Below are positions 43,891 to 56,335 of a DNA stretch of 64,000 nucleotides, piece after piece. Source of the stretch: Phyto melanocephala (taxonomy: Eukaryota > Arthropoda > Insecta > Diptera > Rhinophoridae); assembly GCA_941918925.1 (NCBI GenBank), contig OW799234.1, forward strand, positions 131,606,895 to 131,670,894. Direction: 5' to 3'. Every line of letters begins with the position of its first letter. The first letter of the stretch is position 1. A model generated the notes under the pieces. It was not told the origin of the DNA, made no database searches, and saw only the letters and a list, made by a program, of their open reading frames with translations. The translations under genes and the position numbers were made by a program.

Positions 43891-46000
43891 ATAACATAGG
43901 GTTGCCATGTCGAAACTCGAAATAACATACCAAACAAATGCAAAACAAATTTTATTCTTTCATAAGATCACATTTTCACGCTTTTATTTTTGAAATTGCA
44001 AACAAAAGTTAGATTAACTACTCGCCCTTAACACTTAAAAAGTTCATAAATTCCAAAATAAGTGGCAAAAAATGCTAAATGAGTTAAATGAAGTTTCACA
44101 TTTATGTGCCGTAGAAACGTAGCCGCCAAATTTAGGTATTAAAATTCATAAAATCGACAAAAAAAAACACATTTCTCCTTTTTTGAAGTCGAAAATTTAC
44201 ACAAACAAGCGTTTAGAAAAATGGATAAAGTTCTACCCCGATCCAGGTATTTTAATATGGTGTTGGAATTTTTATTAATTCTCCCCAATTTCATTAGTTA
44301 TAAGAATTTGCATCTATTTAGAATTAAGTGAATTAAAAAGGTTGCCTATGTGATTCAAAATAAGAATAGCATTGAATGAATATTCCGCTAAGGTAAAAAA
44401 TATGTATGGAATTTCATAAAGACAATGAAAAAAACACGTCCGTAAATCAATACGATGTTAATACGTACGCGCTCGGTTTTCCCGATGGTTAAAAAATAGA
44501 AGCTGTAGTGAAAACTTCATATGAAACTGACAGTTGTTAGTTGCCAGTTGCCATCTTTAATGCCTTTTTTGGCAACTGGCAACGTAACTGAGGTTCGGTT
44601 GCTATCCATAATCGACCCATTAATTGTTCCAACAATTGAATCCAATTCTTTTGCATGAGCATGTACATAACCTGACAGTTGGACATTTTTCCTTTTTATT
44701 TTGTAAACAACTTATGTATATAGAATTTTTCTCGTTCTCGGAAACTCTGCATTTTTTTAAATACAACATTTTAAAATGCATTTACTTGATTTGTTTAATT
44801 TTTAATGTGATAAACCGAAAATTTGTAGGGTGGCAGGTGAAGGCCATTTATTCTCACTCAGTTTTTAAACCTTTGTTTCTCTCGATGCAGAACTATCTTT
44901 GTGAGATACGTTTTACTTCAGAACAGAGTATCCTGGTTGAATTTGTTCTTGGTCCCAAAGGTTGAGCATATCTTTTGGCGTGGATAAGCTAAACTTTTTT
45001 ATAAAATCTCATATTTTTAAGTTATAAATCCAATATGTTGCAATTTAAACGGTCTAATGTTATAGAATTTCCACTTTTGATTTTTTAAAATCTTAATTTT
45101 TCAACAGTTCTAGGCTTTTAACTTTGAACCTTTTTAATTAAATGATGTGCAGCAATAGTACCGATGCAAAGCGAAAAATTGAACTGTCAAATGACCTACA
45201 TGTTGCCATAATGGGTAATCGCGAATATCGAGTGTGTGTTTTCATACTTTTATGCGTCAATAAATGCAATTATGTTTCTCATATTAATGGTTATCGAGAG
45301 TTTTTTATTATTATTATAACTATCATTTTATATTCTGAGCAAGAAATCAAATAAAAAATATAAATGTGTTCACCAATTTTCTTTATTGCAATCTCGTAGG
45401 TCGTTATTTAAAAAAACGTTTTAAGAATTTCTTTTGTTTCCTTTTTGATTACGGCAACCCTAAAAGAGTGAATGCAACAATTTTCTCTGCTCTCAGGCAA
45501 AACAAGTAAACAACCACAACAACAGCAACAAATTACTGCAACAACAATTGCAAAAACAAAACTCATTACATATTTTTGCATACTTTATCGTATATTGTTT
45601 TACCACGTTCCTATTTAACCAACAGCCACCTCACAATCCCATCCACACCTCTCTAAGAGGCCCAACGCAACCCAGCGATTGGTATGCAATTTGTTTGTGA
45701 TTTTTTAGCTTTTTAGTTGTTTTAGCTGTTTTTTTTCTCACTTTAATAAATTGTTAAAACTCTTACACTCAGTAACGACTATTTGTGCGAGTTGTGCATG
45801 CATGTGTTTCTGTGTGTGTATATTTAAAAATGCCTCTCTTAAAGTATCCGAGAGAGTGTGATTTGTGTATCTGTGTGTGAAAAAATGTACAAACGAAAGA
45901 AGAAAAAATCAAAGTACTATAGAGGTTGTTTAGTATTTTACAAAATACATGGTATTCAGAGTGTTTCGTGATATGATACCAAGTGGAGCTTTTTTGTACG
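43891..46000. other. AT-rich region with possible decayed element
   Basis: AGGGTTGCC (43898) and its complement GGCAACCCT (about 45454-45462) could be ends of an old hAT-type element, but no duplication is seen. A hairpin GTTGCCAGTTGCCA / TGGCAACTGGCAAC lies at 44540-44583. Open frames at 44624-44965 and 45142-45354 lack motifs. Confidence 0.35.
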
Positions 46001-46005
46001 CTAAA

Positions 46006-46200
46006 TATAACGGTTGTCGTCGGTCGACATTGTCGGAAAGTTCAGTTTAAAGAGAAACAAAAAACAAAAACATCAAGAAAAAACAATTCACGTTCGATGT
46101 TTGGCAGCGATAAACTCGTATTATCATTATTAAAGTCGTTTGTTTTGTAGCTTTATTATTTTAATTTTTTTTCCTTTTAACGTAACTTTACAAGTTCCGT
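46006..46200 (+). promoter_or_regulatory. Candidate promoter and short 5' exon
   Basis: TATAA (46006-46010), a CpG-rich stretch GTCGTCGGTCGACATTGTCG and an Initiator-like TTCAGTTT (46041-46048) occur in order, then a CAA/AAAC-rich leader. A GTGAGT (about 46200) could be a donor. The TATA to Inr distance (38 bases) is longer than usual. Transcription is not shown; the case rests on local contrast with the AT-rich surroundings. Confidence 0.2.
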
Positions 46201-46974
46201 GAGTTTTATGTGTGTGAGTTAGATGTTAAAAAATAAAGATGGAAGAAAAAAATCACATTTGAAAAAAGTTAAAAATAAAAAGAAGTTAAAACTAAAGAAA
46301 TGTAAAAAATCAAGTATTAATACGGACGGCATTATTGGATTAAGACAGACGAATATACGGACATTAAAAAAAAATAATAAATATTTTTTGTATGTGTATT
46401 AATTTTGGCATATATTCTCTTTTCCTAATATCTATACTCTCGGCAAGACGTATTGTTTTTACTTTATGTGCGTGTTTTAGAACAGGCACAAAAAAATGCG
46501 TTAAACAAATTTTTTTTTTTTTGGTAATTTTCAAGTCATAAAACTACATGCGTTTGTTGTTTTGTATGTGCAATCTATGTATGTACTATTTCATCCATTA
46601 CCGTTGTTGTTGCTCTTGTTTGTTTTATTGTTGTTTATTTGCAAATTGCCACAGCCAATACAATGAGAACAGCAGTGGTGCTAAAGCTTATAGAGCAAAC
46701 AAAAAATGCTTATACTCTATTCCCACTGCGTGAGGGCCCTCTATGTATGCATGTGCGTTTTTGGATTTTTTTTATTTTTTTTCATTAAGATTCATATGCA
46801 TTGGTTGGCACGGGGATATAGGGGCCGCATATTGTTGATGTTAGCCAATGGATATATGGATGGACGGTTAGTTGTTTTTTTTTTCTTTAATAGTACATGT
46901 TGTATACCACTACAATATACCTCTGCTGTGTTAAACTTACGAGAGAAGGCAATAAAGTTATTAAAAAAATTCCT
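46201..46974. other. AT-rich non-coding DNA
   Basis: Nothing supportable; open frames here are T-run driven. Confidence 0.4.
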
Positions 46975-47105
46975 GGGTCCAAATTACGGCATTCGATCAT
47001 GATCGAAATTTTACTCGAACGATCGAGTTCGCTGTGCTTTAGGTATAGAGATTCTAATAAGAATTTTCTAATTTCGATCACCTTCGAATGCCGTAATTTG
47101 CCCCC
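46975..47105 (-). mobile_element. MITE with CAAATTACGGCATTCGA end, copy 2
   Basis: Inverted ends GGTCCAAATTACGGCATTCG and, in complement, GGGGGCAAATTACGGCATTC. The minus strand matches the copy at 10768-10896 almost throughout (GAATCTCTATACCTAAAGCA in the centre, GATCGTTCGAGTAAAATTTC after). About 131 bp and non-coding. The ends here are better preserved than in copy 1. Confidence 0.8.
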
Positions 47106-49983
47106 TAAATTTTTGTAATCACTTCTAAGTATTAGTAATACTAATGGTATATGAATAATATTAATCATACGTTATGGCAAAGGTAAAAAAAGAAGAATTA
47201 ACAAAATCACAAAACTCAACATTAGGAAGAATAGTCCTAAAAGGATTTAAAAGTTCATTTAAGCAAAAATTTTAAACTAATTTTTGCATTGTCTTCGCAT
47301 AATAATGACTGTTGCCTGGCTAACTTATGCCTAGTCTATACTGGTCTAGCCTAGCAGTGCATATGCCTGTTGTGGTTGATTGCGGTTGCATGTTGATTTC
47401 ATATCATTGTCGTCGTCGTCATCATCAACAACATGGTTGTATTCCAATTTTAACCATAAAACACTAACAATACACGTTCAGTGACGTACACAAAAACGAA
47501 AAATTTAGCAGCTAAAACTAGACGCAGTTAAATTTAAACAAACATTTGTACATTCTTATGTACTATGTTTTAATTTTACCATGAGCCCGTTTTTTATTAT
47601 TTCTCGTAAATTTGTAAAAAAAACCAAAACGTTGCAGACAACTTAAGTCATTATGTTGTAAATACCGGCCATTTTATGTCTTAAATTAGGAAAGTAATGA
47701 ATTTTTTTATTAAAGTGAGAGTTATTTTTTTAGAAATATATGTAATTTAAAATAAATTTTAATAACAAAAATTAATTTAATATATTAAAATTTTGTTAAG
47801 CAACATTCTTTGTGGTGAAACTGTTTTATAACTCTATTAGGGTTGCCAAAGACGTTAAAAAAAACCTACATTAAATAATGTGCATAAAAGTGTTGTATTA
47901 AGTACGAAATCTTGATTTCAGTAAATAAAAAATATTTGTTTGTTTAACTAAAGCAAAAAACAAAAATACTAAAAAAATAAACATAAACGAAACAAAAAAA
48001 ATAAATAAAATCGAAATTTTAATTTGCTTATGCTTCAAGAAAAAAACAAAACAAATTAAAATATAAAACAACATTGTGGAAAAAGTTATTGCTTTATAAT
48101 CATTAAACTTCTACAAAAAAAAAGAAAAAAAAAAAAAATTCAAAAGAATCTAAAAATATGTACAAATGTATTAATGTATGAGCAAACATATGTATGTGTA
48201 TAATAAGAAGTGAATAATAATAAAAATAAATTAAATTATAGTTATGACCAGTGCCGGCTTTTTTAAATCATATACAAATTTTTAAAATAAAAAATTGTTT
48301 AAAAGTTGAAAATAAAAGATAATTTCTTTCACAGTTTGCAATTAATCAATATTATATATATTTGGAATATTTGCTAAAAATTATCTTAAAATTGTATATT
48401 ATTTACATAATTAAATACAATATTTTTGGTGTTAAATGGAAATATTGTAAGAAGTATTTAATAAAAAAATTCCAATTTAATTTCAATAAAACGTTAACTT
48501 TTACTTAAAAATAATTCAAGTCTTTATTGCCAATCTTAAAATAAATTACAAATCTAAAATTTTTAATATAACCTAAAAGTGCCTTAAACAAATAATATAT
48601 GAAAATTTAGGAAAAAAAATGTGTGAAATTTGTAAATATTTTGTGCAGTTCTCGTGTTAATAACTAAACAAAATATAAATCAAATATAAAAATTAAGCAG
48701 TGAAAAGAAAATGCATAAATACATAAATTAATAAATAACAAAAAAAAAACTCAAATTTACAATAAAAAAAAAGTGTTCTGTGTATATAAAAAAAAATCTT
48801 ATTTGTACCGAACTTTTAATGCAAAACCTATTTCTTATAAGAAAGTATTTTAGTTTATTTTTGCATACTTATGTTCGCAAGTCAGTTATCCAATTCCGTA
48901 ATAAAAAATAATACAGTTCATTGGGTCCAAAAAATGCCACGTGCCACGTTTCGTTAAATTATATATGAATGTTAGCAAATAATATTGGGGATACACACTA
49001 CACTTATTTTTGTTTGAGTTGTCCCAAAATGCATGACAGTCGCTTACAAATATACATGCACTGTAGTGATACTGAAAAAAATAAATACTATGATATTCTA
49101 CATATTATTATGTTTATAAAGTCAATTTCAAGCATAAAACTAGTTAGCTGTTAAAAGAAATTACAAAAATTATACAAAAAGTATTAACAAATCTCATTAC
49201 CAACAGGCTATTATTCTATAGTTTAAAAATAATGATGCTGACAACGACCACTCAATACAATGTAATATATGAAATAATGACAATTTATTACATTTATAAT
49301 AATTTATTACACAATTTCAAAAAGACTTAGTTTAGGATGAACAGACATTGCTTTTTTCAACTCGGAAATTTATTTTATTCTTTCTTTCTTTTTCTTATTT
49401 TAGTCGATCTTTAAAGTCCCAAGTTTCCCGAAAACTGTGTTTAAATTTCTGTAAATTGCACGTTTTTTAAACTCCCCCAAAATCATTTTTTTAACACATA
49501 AACAATTCTGTCAAATGTCTTCAATTTGAAAATTTCCCTAAAAAGTTCTTTTGTATTTAAAACTAACAATTCAGAAAATATATCAAGATAAGAAAAAAAA
49601 ACTTGTTTGTACAATCTTTACTAACAATTAGAATGTCCATAAGTTTATTTAAAAAAAAATTAAAAAAATTCCAAAAGGGGGAAATGGTTATAAAAAAATT
49701 TTCTGTTACGCCACTGTCTTATAATAAACTATAAAAAAAGGCCGTACCCTCTTTTGTTTGTACATCGCTTATGCACATACGTTTTTGATCGTTAATTTTC
49801 GTTTTTTTGTTGTTTGTATTTTAAATGTTTGTTGCTTTGTACATACGAGTATAAAAATTTATGCATGTAGATACGTGGTAGACAGGCTAAATTACATGAC
49901 TGTGAGTTTGTCTGTCTGTGAGTATGTGCCGATTTTGCACAACAGTAGAGTTCGGTTATCACTAACTTATTATTCCGTGCATT
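47106..49983. other. Very AT-rich non-coding region
   Basis: Long A-rich stretches (47850-48800) with no coding, repeat-end or RNA signal that I can support. Confidence 0.5.
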
Positions 49984-50303
49984 TCGACCCCTGTGCGTAT
50001 GTTACGTTTTTTTAGAAATCGACTTTTTTATGCAAACATTATATCGACCGCTGTGCGCGAAATTATCCTATGTTATATAAATAAAATTTTAAAGGAGAGC
50101 GTTTTTATTACTTTTAAATAAATAAAAACGTAAATATCACTGCTACATACGATAAAATGAACACAGTATTATCTCCATAACCAAAACAGTTCTCTCTATA
50201 ATATTTTATCAGCAGATGGATCAATGGATCTAGAGCCAATTTGCATAAAAAAGTCGATTTCTAAAAAAACTTAACTTACGATAATTTCACGCACAGGTGT
50301 CGA
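49984..50303. mobile_element. MITE with long inverted repeats, 320 bp
   Basis: The left arm TCGACCCCTGTGCGTATGTT then TTTTTTTAGAAATCGACTTT and TTTATGCAAA is mirrored on the right (TTTGCATAAAAAAGTCGATT, TCTAAAAAAACTTAA, CACGCACAGGTGTCGA). The arms are about 55 bases with a small gap. A further internal TCGACCGCTGTGCGCGAAAT at 50043 repeats the terminal motif. Target duplication not identified. Non-coding. Confidence 0.8.
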
Positions 50304-53100
50304 TAAGTACATGTGGTTTGCTTGAGTGTTAGTACCAACTTTAAACGCTAATAACTCCTAAAATACTAAACCGATCTTAATAGAATTTTAATTTTGTACA
50401 TCTGAATGAAAATATCTTTTAATAAGTATTTTTTTTATTAAAATTTATAAGATTGTATAATTTAATCGTAAACTGCGTTGCAAGAAATCGACTAACCTAT
50501 TAATATAAATATTTTAAGATATTTGACTAATTGACTAGGAGTTGTTCTTTGTAAGAAACTCACTTCAACATGTTAAATAAGACACTCGCCCCTTGTTCTG
50601 TGTTTTGAGTGAAATTAAACTGTTTTTATAACAAACAACACTGCAATACAATTCCGAGTGAAATAATTTCATTTGGATACAGAACTTTTTCATCTCGGCA
50701 TTGATATGAAATTCTATTAACAAATTTTTAAGAAAAAAAGAAAGTAAGGCAACTCGCATTCAGTTTAACTTAAATGTCAATATTAAGATATTAATAGAAG
50801 CTAGAAATGTTTTATTACATCGAACTAAATTCATTGTTATTTTTAAATCCCGCCGTGTTCGTTACATCCCTACTCCACTGTTCTATGAAGTAACTTGCAA
50901 GCAACAACAGACAACATGAAGAATAATTTAAGAAACAAAAACGGCTTAACTGATTGCATCAAGTATGAATGCATACATGCAGTAGGTAGAAGCGTAAATA
51001 GTCTTATTTCAGACATGGCTAATACATTTCCTCCTCATCATTGTCATTGTTCTCTTTGCTCCCCTCGATAGTTAACATCATTTAGCAACTTTGTTTTTAG
51101 TTATAACCACGGAAACCGAAAGTACGTATTTAACATGCACTAAAAACTTAAAAATATGCTTTTGGCTTTGACTAAGGTTTCTCTGCCTTCGGTGTTTTTA
51201 TTCCAAATGATTTTTATTTTAAATGCTTTATAGGCAAGTTTCAAAACTGTCATTAAAATTCCACTTTTAAACCTTTTTTAAATTTAATAATGGATTATGA
51301 ATATGGAAATAAAAGTCGAGTTTAGCATCAACAGCGATTGCTAAATCTCTCAATATTACTCAAACTACATAATTCGGTCGTTTAAATCACAATGCGCGTT
51401 TTGTCAAGAAAACTTCACTTTGAAAGTTCAAAACAAATTCTAAAAAATGGATATGAACTGCTTCTTAAAAACTGACCCCAAACTACTCACGAACTGACTG
51501 GCTGTTTTGATTTTTTTTTTGCTGGTTGAATTTTTTTTATGCCTGTTCGTCGTTCATTTATAAAGCTTTTTTTTTGTACATGATTTTTCATTCGTGTGCA
51601 TGTGTGTGTTTTTATGTGTAAATTTGCATAAGTACGCGTTGCGCATAACAACGAGGAAACATGAAATAAAAACTTATTAAAACAACAAAAACAATAGAAC
51701 AAAAAAGCCGAGAATTTTTTACCACCATATATCCCTTGTCCCTTATACCACGCAAACGAATTAACAAAACCAGAAGAAATGAACAAAAAACATTTATTGT
51801 TGTCAAATATGCTACGAACATTACGGGCACTACGTTGTCGACGACTACAATGATAAAACATTGTCGTAGTCACCGTCAACTGCTGCTGTTATCGTTCCTC
51901 CTTGTTGTTCTTTCCTTATTTGTAGTCGTTTTCCATCCTTTTGTTAAGCATTAAAATTTATTTTCCCTTTGTCGCCGCCTCTGTAATCCGTATAGAGTCT
52001 AAATGTAAAAAAAAAACAAAAAAAAATATTAATGAAAAATGTATTTGAACGTTAATTCTGGCACTGTTTAATGAATACAGTGGTGCATTTGTTCTAAAAT
52101 TGCGATTTGCAGTAAATCGAAAATATTTTTTAAATATGCAATAGATTATGGAAAAAATTACAAAAATACCAGTGCTTTAATAATAATTCTTAATAATCCA
52201 AAAATGTTAGTTAAATTACAACTAGAAAATATTTCTTTTTATATCTTTTAATGATTTTTATTATTTATCTTTAAATAATTTGTATACAGAAATTGGCTGT
52301 TTGTCGAAAGGTTATTTGTTTATAATACAATGCTTTTGATAAAGATCTACTGGCTTATGATACCTGTTTTGTGTTACTTTTTAAGATAAGACTTATTGCA
52401 AACTTAAGCGATTTAAACTATTTAAGGCAGTCGAGAGATCTATCAAACAGTTGTACATACATACTTATGTATAATAGCCGAGTTTTTCTAGTAATTAAAA
52501 ATGATGTTGGCTTTAGCTTACGTCTTTACATGTAAATTTTGTTACTTATAAAAGTACTTATTGTAGTTATACATTTATTGCCCTAAAGTGACGACACACA
52601 CAAATTAGAAATTTAGAAAGCGATCGATTACTTTGAATGGACGTTTGCATTCTAAAAACAGCACATTAAATTAATAATTGCTTATAATAAAGTTGTTTTA
52701 AATCTACTCGTAATGACTAAGAGCAATGAAACATATATTTAAAATTGTAAATACGACTCCTGTTCTTTTAATGACTTCCTAAGGAAAGTGTTACCTCGTT
52801 CTATTAATTATTTTCTTCTGATTGATATTCTAGGTGTTTTTAATTTATGGGGTATATAATGAAATACTATATCTCCTAAATAACATCCATTAAATGTTTC
52901 TATAATATTTGTATGTTCTAGTTACATTTCAAACGTATCAGAAAACGACGGGGCAAATAACGATATACGAAAGTGATTGTATTTTTGCTATAAACAACAA
53001 CACAAATTAGGCACGTTTATTTTTTCAAGTGTCTTTCAAATTTATTTTATTATGTTCTTAACTGTTACTGTTACACGGCATTCAGACTATGTTAAGGAGC
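50304..53100. other. AT-rich non-coding region
   Basis: Open frames such as 51487-51879 (minus) have no motif. No element supported. A short mixed-composition patch at 51800-51990 is unexplained. Confidence 0.45.
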
Positions 53101-53262
53101 TAATACATGGCATGTTTTTTACGTCTGACTTGTTAAATTCTCCACTGCTAATACAAACATGTCGTGTGTTACCTTTAAAACATTACTTCTGTAAAAAAGC
53201 ATGTGTTGAGACATCTGACAACATTTTAATTAGAGTGCGTAAAAAAACATGCCGTGTATTAT
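53101..53262. mobile_element. Small palindromic MITE, about 162 bp
   Basis: TAATACATGGCATGTTTTTT then ACG at 53101-53123 is inverted near 53237-53262 as CGTAAAAAAACATGCCGTGT then ATTA. Internal CATGTCGTGTGTTAC and GCATGTGTTGAGACATC repeat the CATG motif. Non-coding; target duplication unclear. Confidence 0.55.
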
Positions 53263-56004
53263 AGCCTTTACTTGTAACACGTTACTGTAACATGTTACAT
53301 TTATTTGTGGGCGAAGGGAGAAGAGAAGGCAGAGACGTTACAAAAGTAACACGATTTCTGTTTTTCATGTTACTTACTGTTAAAGATACTTTTATTTTAT
53401 TAAACATAAAACTTTTTTTTATTTTCTATAAGGCTGAGTTGAGTGTATTTTTTCATCCAGTCCAATTGTAAATGTTTTTTCCCTTCAAATTCTTTTCCTT
53501 TATCTGAAATAATAATATTGAATAAATTCTGCGAAAAATTTGTAGGATAAAAAATTTACTTACGCTCGGTCTTCACGTAGCAAATAAAAACGTCGGCAGA
53601 ATAACGGCACTTTGTTGCAAAATTTTGGTTTCATTGAATGGAGAACACGGCTTTAGAACTGTTTGTAATTTTAATGTTATTGTTTTAGTTTTCTTAGTTT
53701 TTTTTAGAATTATTCCATTAAAATTGTTATCATTTAAATTTGTTTCAAAAGTCCCTTTGTTTCTGCAAAGAAGAACAAAAATTTGAAAGAATATTAGACA
53801 TATTTAACAACTAATTGCGGCAACAATTGCTCAAGCAATCAGCAGAACAAACATTGCGCAATAGATTGCTACATATGGCACTGGCGGTCTACACGTCGCA
53901 AATTGGCGATTGAGACATAAAATACTGATAGGTATGTGGAGACCGCAGTTTACCGCGAATGCTTTTTCCCTTAAATATGTTTCCCTTTGAATTGTTCACT
54001 TTACTTTTACCCGGAAACTACTTTATTTCTTCTAATTAGAAGAAGACTGTTACCAATAATTGTTTTAGGTCTGTAATAGTTAATACTGACTTAATGCATA
54101 CATTAAATGTGCATTATTATCTTACTCCATTTTAAGCAGATTTTGCAATTAAGGGAACCAAATTCCAGGCCTGTATGTAAGAAGTAGAACCTAAAATTTA
54201 GGTTTGAAAAATTTTCAGGCAACTGCGTACGTTTTCCAGTACGCAGTTTAAAATGTGAACGGAATTTTTGGTACTTAAAACAGGGTTGCTATTACACTTA
54301 GCGGAGACTCTTTTTTTCAGTCAACTGAAACAAATATTAATGTTTTGAAAATTTTGACATTTGTTTGAATACAAACAAAATTTTCTACACGTGTGGAGAT
54401 AAATGAAATATTTCGTACCATAAATTCAGGCAGAACTGTATATTGGTGTAAATTCACTACGAGGGGAATGAAAATTTCATATAAAAATAAATTTAACATT
54501 TTGTTCACAATAATCAGTGATTGTTTACGTCAATATTAAAAGATTTTGCTAATTCGGCATGATACTGAGAGCTGACAATGATGATGGTGATATTGATATT
54601 TGACACGATTAATATTATCTTAAAGATTCCACTGTTCGGATTTCGAGCTCATTTTAGACGATTTGTTTTGCATTTCTTGTTTGTTAAATTTCTTTTGAGA
54701 ATGAGCTGTATTAGACTGTGCGGTATGCATACGACTTATTGAGGTTTATTTTGTTGTACTTAATGTTGCTCCTGCACGTTGTGAATGTATGTATTTGCAA
54801 ACACCACTTTTTATTTAATATTTTATTTGTTTCTACATTTCTTTTGTGCTCTTTTAATATTTTACTTGTTAAATATCTTGTATGCGTTTAATATACAAAT
54901 TCATATGCTTACTTACGTACAAACATATTTAAATACACAGCTCACCCCTCATTGCTGCTTTTAATACAGTACACTTCTATTGTGTATGCAGTACAATGTA
55001 CACATTCTTGTGAATAAACGACTGAACAAGCGTCCGACCCTTCCTGTTTTAGGCATTCATCTATCGAACTAACCTACCAACCAGCCTTCCTTCCCATCTA
55101 CCAATCCATCCATCCATATATTACAATTTTTATGAGTTGAGTGAGCGTATAAGTGTTTGTGTGTATGAACTCGTTTTTTCAGTATTTTCCTTTTCATTTT
55201 ATTTTGCATTTTTTTTTTTTCTTAAACGTTTGTATGTGTGTGTGTGTTTCTGTGTGTGGACTTTTGCCAAAAACTTTTATAGTACCTCCTCGTCGACACA
55301 CTCCATCAATTTGTCTTAATTTATAATCTGTACGGATTACAGTGTTAATTACGTTGCAGTGCAACATTACGAGAAACATGCCGACAAGTCGGTTTTTTTT
55401 TAATATTATTATTCCGTACTTTTCACTTTGTGTGTGAGCTTGTGTATGTTTGAATTGGTTTATTATTTTTTGTTTCTGTTTATAAGCACTTTTTAATACC
55501 TTTTGGCTTCATACCTCTAATAATAATAATAATAAAGTTACCGGACTAATTAAATAAGTAATTTATTCCGAGACGGTATTTATCAAATTATTTTTTGTAG
55601 TACATGTTAAAAAAAAAACTTGTTGAAAGCAAGTCGGCGAATAAGGTTGATAAGAGTATTTATAATTTAATTTTAATATTGATTTTTGTTTTGGAATTAT
55701 ATGAAATTAGCACATAAGGACTACTGAACCGGTTATTCAATTATAAAAATAAAAATTACTAAGTTTATGACCCTGTTTTTGTTCGATTGTTATAAAGACA
55801 CTGTGCATTATTTTTATTTTATATTTTTTTTTAATGGTATTAGATTTTTGCGCTGCAAAGCACCACTTTCCGTTTAAATCTTTGTCATCATCAACGACTT
55901 TTTTAATTGTTTTAATTTTGTTTTAATTGTTAAATTTCTTTATAGTGAGTCAGAAAAAACGTATACTCGTATTAAGTTAAATAAAACTTGAACCATTTAA
56001 TATA
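53263..56004. other. AT-rich non-coding region
   Basis: Several GTAACA/TGTTAC repeats at 53270-53385 follow the small MITE. No gene supported in the rest; (TG)n at about 55226-55250. Confidence 0.45.
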
Positions 56005-56335
56005 AAAATTCTCAAATTTATGTAAATTTATTCAAATATTGTACAAAAAAATTTTAAAAGCTGATTTTGTAGGATCTTCGAAATATATATTTCGGTGTTT
56101 ATCGTGCCTAATGTCACACATGATTGGCTTTTTCCACAACTGCAAATGGCTTGTCGCACAAGAAACTTCTTGGGGAATTTTGTTTGTTTATTTTTTTTTT
56201 GTTGTTCGTTATTGGTCTGGAACATTACCTCGGCCAACAGTCACAAAGAAATCTTGATCCAAAAGTTGTAAAAAACAGGGTTTCAAAAAATATAATTTCT
56301 GGCCTGGACGCTTTAACATATTACATTTTTAAAAG
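56005..56335 (-). pseudogene. ITmDD37E transposase fossil fragment
   Basis: The minus strand, with frame changes, reads RPGQKLYF near 56300, TVGRGNVPDQ near 56230, then TKFPKKFLVRQAICSCGKSQ and VTLGTINTEIYISKILQNQL at 56060-56180. This matches the middle of the transposase at 31434-32447 (VADGRGNVDDQ, KYLVWQAICTCGERS, TGTINTDIYIKKCLQKRL). Neither catalytic Asp nor Glu is included. It is clearly older than the two ~1.3-kb copies. No ends found. Confidence 0.8.

Noticed and set aside
43898..45462. AGGGTTGCC and GGCAACCCT as ends of a 1.6-kb hAT element
   Set aside because: The match is only about 9-10 bases, the flanks show no 8-bp duplication, and no transposase is visible.
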